Part shown: positions 60,843 through 64,000 of the stretch, piece by piece
How positions within the stretch are numbered: position 1 is the stretch's first letter
Layout of the letters: every line of letters starts with the position of its first letter
Assembly: GCA_965117025.1 (NCBI GenBank)
Contig: OZ220746.1
Location: 1 to 64,000, forward strand
Direction of reading: 5' to 3'
DNA: 64,000 nucleotides
Source: VXPQ01 sp965117025
GTDB taxonomy: Bacteria; Bacteroidota; Rhodothermia; Rhodothermales; VXPQ01
Translations under genes and position numbers: made by a program
Notes under the pieces: model-generated
What the model saw: only the letters and a program-made list of their open reading frames with translations
What the model was told of the DNA's origin: nothing
The model's database searches: none

Positions 60843-61988
60843 ATGTCTGGCGAAACCGAACGCGGAACACGATTTGCCCGGGACCTGCGCCGTATCCGAA
60901 GGGATCGCGGCATCTCTTTGGCCGATATACATGACGCCACCAAGATAGCGTACGATATAATCAAGCGCTTCGAACACGATGCGCTTATCAATCATCCTCA
61001 GTTCAACAGGGTATATCTCCGACTCTTCGTGCGTGCATACGCCGAGCATCTGGGGTTGGATGTGCAGATGACGCTGGAAGCGCTCGAACTGGCGATAAAG
61101 GGACGATACGCCGGTTCGCTGGCGAAAGAATATCTGGGCGAGTCCGAGGAAGAACGTAAGGAAGCAAGGCCGAAACAACAGAAGAAGACAAGTCGCGCAA
61201 AACCTGCCGCTCCCGAATCGGATCAGGTAACAGAGGCGGCTCCGTCAACGCAGACTGAACGGAAGCCTGCTAAAACTCCTCGCAAAAAATCCTCCGGCGC
61301 GGCCCGGAAAACCGATGCCGGAACGCCTGATGCCGGAACGCCTGATTCCGGAACGCCTGATTCCGGAACGCCTGATGCCGAAACTTCGCCCACTGAACAG
61401 CCTGTTGCCCGGGAAGTCTCATCGCCCGAGGGTGTTTCCGATCGAAGCGCTTCTCCCGGGGCAAGACCTTCAAAAGGCGGCAGCATATCGGATCCCACCT
61501 GGAAATTTCTTGGCGCGCAGGCGCCTTCCGGATCGGGCAGCGGCAGTGGGGCGGACCCGCGTTGGATATTTCTTGGCGTGCTCGTCGTGGTGGTCGGACT
61601 GGGCGTCTGGGCCCTGACGAGGATGGGCTCCGGTCCGGATGAGTTGGTGCAGGAATCGCCTCTTCCTGTAGAGTTGGTCGAACCGGCAAACGATATTCCC
61701 ATACAATCCCTTCCCGACACGCTGAATATCACGATCGTGGCGGACAAGGGCGGTGTTGCTCCGATCCGGGTGACGCTGGATGACGATCTGCGGCGTCCGT
61801 ACTGGATCGATCGCGGAGGTTCGATGACCTTCCGTATGGTGGATCGCATCATACTGGAGCAGCAACTCGATAGCGTTACGGTACTTGTGGAAGGCATGAC
61901 CTATCCGGTATCCCGACCGGCCGGCGAAGACATAGTGACCCTGACTCGTGACGCGGCTCGCTCCTGGTTCTCTTCCATCCAACGATAG
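60843..61988 (+). CDS. RodZ-like membrane HTH protein
   Basis: A 381-residue bitopic protein. N-terminal HTH_25 domain (about 8-75, FARDLRRIRRDRGISLADIHDATKIAYDIIKRFEHDAL ... RLFVRAYAEHLGLD) as in RodZ, which links MreB to the cell-wall elongation machine. Then a charged, disordered linker with a tandem repeat (DAGTP/DSGTP), one transmembrane segment (about 240-260, WIFLGVLVVVVGLGVWALT) and a periplasmic strand-rich domain (LNITIVADKGGVAPIRVTLDDDLRRPYWIDRGGSMTFRMVDRI) like the RodZ C-terminal domain. It precedes ligA by 24 bases. Confidence 0.82.
   Translation: MSGETERGTRFARDLRRIRRDRGISLADIHDATKIAYDIIKRFEHDALINHPQFNRVYLRLFVRAYAEHLGLDVQMTLEALELAIKGRYAGSLAKEYLGESEEERKEARPKQQKKTSRAKPAAPESDQVTEAAPSTQTERKPAKTPRKKSSGAARKTDAGTPDAGTPDSGTPDSGTPDAETSPTEQPVAREVSSPEGVSDRSASPGARPSKGGSISDPTWKFLGAQAPSGSGSGSGADPRWIFLGVLVVVVGLGVWALTRMGSGPDELVQESPLPVELVEPANDIPIQSLPDTLNITIVADKGGVAPIRVTLDDDLRRPYWIDRGGSMTFRMVDRIILEQQLDSVTVLVEGMTYPVSRPAGEDIVTLTRDAARSWFSSIQR
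61314..61373 (+). repeat. four 15-bp tandem repeats in the RodZ-like linker
   Basis: Units GATGCCGGAACGCCT or GATTCCGGAACGCCT repeat four times without gaps and a fifth decayed unit follows. They encode DAGTP/DSGTP in the cytosolic linker. Unit length is a multiple of three, so copy changes keep the frame. Confidence 0.9.
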
Positions 61989-62012
61989 CGGTCAGCACTG
62001 GCGCCGCCTGTT

Positions 62013-64000
62013 ATGAAGAACCTTGTCGATGCATCTCACAAGGATCGGGCGCGCATCGAAGCGCCGCGCACGCTATCTGCGTCGGAACTTGGCGAATCGG
62101 TTCATACCACCCTGGCAAACATTGCATTTGAACCGATTGAAAAAATGCCGCGCAGCAAGGCGGCGGATTTGGCGAAGAGGTTGCGGGTGCTTCTGAAGGA
62201 GCTTGAGTACTGGTACCATGGGCTTGATACCCTTGTGGCGTCCGACCACGATTACGACCGGCTTTTCCGGGCGCTTGAACAGATAGAGGTGCGCTACCCG
62301 GACCTGATTGCACCGGATTCGCCTACGCATCGCACAGGCGCCGCTCCGCTCGAGCGGTTCGAGCGGGTTCGTCACCCGGCCGCCATGCTGTCCCTGGGGA
62401 AGGCATTCGATGCGGCCGAGCTGGAGGCGTGGTACGAGCGGTGTCTGCGCGGGCTGCGTGGCCGTTTCGGAGAGGATGCGCGTCCGCAAATGACCGTGGA
62501 GCCGAAAATGGACGGTCTTGCCGTGGCGCTCACGTACGAACGAGGTACGCTGGTGCTGGGAGCCACTCGCGGGGATGGCGCGGAGGGGGAGAACATCACC
62601 AGGAACGTACGCACGATTCCCTCGATACCCCTGTCCATTCCGTCGCTGCCCGCGTCTGCGGAGGATTCCGGGGCTCCCATTCCGCCGGATCGTATGGAAG
62701 TGCGCGGAGAGGTTTACCTCCGCAATCGGGATTTTGAAAAACTGAACGAAGCCGCAGCGGCGGCCGGGGACAAACTGTATGCGAATCCCCGGAATGCCGC
62801 CGCCGGCAGCGTGCGCCAGCTCGATCCATCGATTACGGCCTCTCGTCCCTTGTCGTTCGTGGCGTACGGAACGGGTCCGGTGCAGGGCATGGAGGCGCCT
62901 CCGGAGGGGCAGCATGCGTTGCTTGCACGGCTCCGGGCATACGGTTTTCGCGTGAGCGAACATGTCGCGCAGTCGGATTCCATCGAAGAGGTGAAATCGC
63001 TCTACGAAGCCTGGCACCGGAAGCGGGAGGAACTGGACTATGAAATCGACGGGCTGGTGGTCAAGATAGACCGGTTCGACTGGCAGGAAACGCTCGGATC
63101 CGTATCGAATGCTCCCCGTTGGGCCGTCGCCTGCAAGTTTCCCGCAGAGGAAGCGACCACGGTGCTGAACGATATCAAGGTCAGTGTAGGGCGGACCGGC
63201 GTCATCAAGCCGGAAGCGGTGCTCGAGCCGGTGCCTGTTGCCGGGGTCATCGTATCGAGCGCCACCCTGCACAATGAAGACTACATTCGTGACCGGGATA
63301 TCCGCATAGGAGATCGCGTGGTGGTGAAACGGGCCGGAGACGTGATTCCCCAGGTCGTGAAGCCCATTGAGGAAGCGCGGTCGGGTGCGGAGCGGAAATG
63401 GGATATGCCTGTGCGCTGTCCGGTATGCGAGAGCGAATTGCGCAAGTTACCGGATGAGGTGGACAGCTACTGCGTGTCCATTGATTGTCCGGCGCAGTTC
63501 ATCCGTCTGGTGGAGCATTTTGCGAGCCGGGGGGCCATGGACATCGAAGGGCTGGGCGCCAAATTGGCGGTGACGCTTGTAGAGGAGGGGCTTGTCAGCA
63601 CCCTGGCGGATATTTATGGCCTTAAAGCTGAACAGTTGACGGTGCTTGAGCTCTTTGCCGAAAAACGGGCCGATAATCTTCTCGAAGGCATCGAAGCCTC
63701 TAAAAAACGCCCTCTCAGCCGGCTTGTATTCGGGCTGGGTATTCGCCACGTGGGCCGCACCACGGCGGAATTGCTTGTCGCCCGGTACGCGTCGCTCGAT
63801 GCCTTGTCGGGGGCCGGTGCAGAAGAAATCGAGCAAATCGAGGGTGTTGGGGAGGTTATTGCCCGGAGCGTGGCGAGCTGGTTTGCGATCGAAGCCAACC
63901 GGGACCTGATACGGCGCTTGCGCGAATCAGGGGTGAATACGGAACGTTCGCCAGAGGAGGCTCCGCCGGCAGAGGAGGAGTCCGGCACGGCGGCTGGCAA
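62013..64000 (+). CDS. ligA: NAD+-dependent DNA ligase, 5' part (truncated by window end)
   Basis: Joins nicks using NAD+; 662 residues are visible with no stop, so the C-terminus (probably BRCT) lies outside. Domain Ia (LRVLLKELEYWYHGLDTLVASDHDYDRLFRALEQIE), nucleotidyltransferase with catalytic lysine in MTVEPKMDGLAVALTYERG, then RGEVYLRNRDFEKLN, YANPRNAAAGSVRQLD and YEIDGLVVKID. The OB fold with VGRTGVIKPEAVLEPV follows. The zinc finger is CPVCESELRKL...YCVSIDCPAQ, followed by helix-hairpin-helix repeats (FGLGIRHVGRTTAELL, IEGVGEVIARSV). The start at 62013 gives a 44-residue extension with no clear Shine-Dalgarno; ATG at 62145 (MPRSKAADLAKRL) is an alternative. Confidence 0.96.
   Translation, partial: MKNLVDASHKDRARIEAPRTLSASELGESVHTTLANIAFEPIEKMPRSKAADLAKRLRVLLKELEYWYHGLDTLVASDHDYDRLFRALEQIEVRYPDLIAPDSPTHRTGAAPLERFERVRHPAAMLSLGKAFDAAELEAWYERCLRGLRGRFGEDARPQMTVEPKMDGLAVALTYERGTLVLGATRGDGAEGENITRNVRTIPSIPLSIPSLPASAEDSGAPIPPDRMEVRGEVYLRNRDFEKLNEAAAAAGDKLYANPRNAAAGSVRQLDPSITASRPLSFVAYGTGPVQGMEAPPEGQHALLARLRAYGFRVSEHVAQSDSIEEVKSLYEAWHRKREELDYEIDGLVVKIDRFDWQETLGSVSNAPRWAVACKFPAEEATTVLNDIKVSVGRTGVIKPEAVLEPVPVAGVIVSSATLHNEDYIRDRDIRIGDRVVVKRAGDVIPQVVKPIEEARSGAERKWDMPVRCPVCESELRKLPDEVDSYCVSIDCPAQFIRLVEHFASRGAMDIEGLGAKLAVTLVEEGLVSTLADIYGLKAEQLTVLELFAEKRADNLLEGIEASKKRPLSRLVFGLGIRHVGRTTAELLVARYASLDALSGAGAEEIEQIEGVGEVIARSVASWFAIEANRDLIRRLRESGVNTERSPEEAPPAEEESGTAAG

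Overview
The window is a GC-rich bacterial chromosome segment. It probably comes from a Rhodothermales/Rhodothermota-type member of the wider Bacteroidota. Four secreted proteins end in the same C-terminal module carrying the NYPNPFNP motif (type IX secretion / FlgD-like sorting domain). A carboxypeptidase-regulatory-type TonB receptor and AbrB/PIN and RodZ-like genes fit that placement. The lineage call is inferred from protein style only; there is no rRNA here. No prophage, insertion sequence or CRISPR array was seen.

1-2263: end of a class I cysteine desulfurase translationally coupled to a DUF2064 glycosyltransferase-like gene, a strong bidirectional terminator, and a converging outer-membrane porin-like gene with a His/Asp-rich loop.

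2264-26908: a long plus-strand amino-acid biosynthesis block. It opens with a non-coding region holding a 47-residue ORF that ends in VVLLLGLIIITV, a classic branched-chain attenuator leader signature. Then come ilvB-ilvN-ilvC-leuB-leuA-leuC-leuD-cimA (valine, leucine, and isoleucine via citramalate), gltB-gltD (glutamate, the amino donor), thrB-thrC, a squalene/phytoene-synthase-family gene lacking its first Asp motif, purM, a secreted sorting-domain protein, and two tandem trans-sulfuration PLP enzymes. ilvD and ilvA are not in the window.

26948-35086: an SRPBCC protein, the phospholipid genes plsY-gpsA, a small winged-helix regulator divergent from an unusual GAF-PAS-kinase-receiver-OmpR-DNA-binding fusion protein, a DUF1508 protein, a secreted Cache-like protein with sorting domain, and a small outer-membrane protein.

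35108-52215: a TonB-dependent receptor, type IIA topoisomerase genes (parC-parE, overlapping), then a catabolic-looking cluster of exported enzymes: FAH-family lyase, Tat-exported Gfo/Idh/MocA oxidoreductase, DM13 protein, Tat lipoprotein sugar isomerase, esterase, sulfatase, SMP-30-like lipoprotein, Tat-exported NIPSNAP protein, and a steroid 5-alpha-reductase-like membrane enzyme.

52355-64000: two minus-strand surface/secreted proteins (a subtilisin-like protease and a 1277-residue Calx-beta/FN3 protein whose start codon sits directly behind a 49-bp CA/GT microsatellite), a voltage-gated potassium channel with a C-terminal zinc ribbon, an AbrB/PIN toxin-antitoxin pair, tRNA-Lys(CTT), a RodZ-like protein, and the start of ligA running off the window. 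The most unusual signals are the ILV leader with its mutually exclusive RNA pairings, the microsatellite in the big adhesin-like gene's leader, and the one-polypeptide two-component system with operator-like repeats in its divergent promoter.
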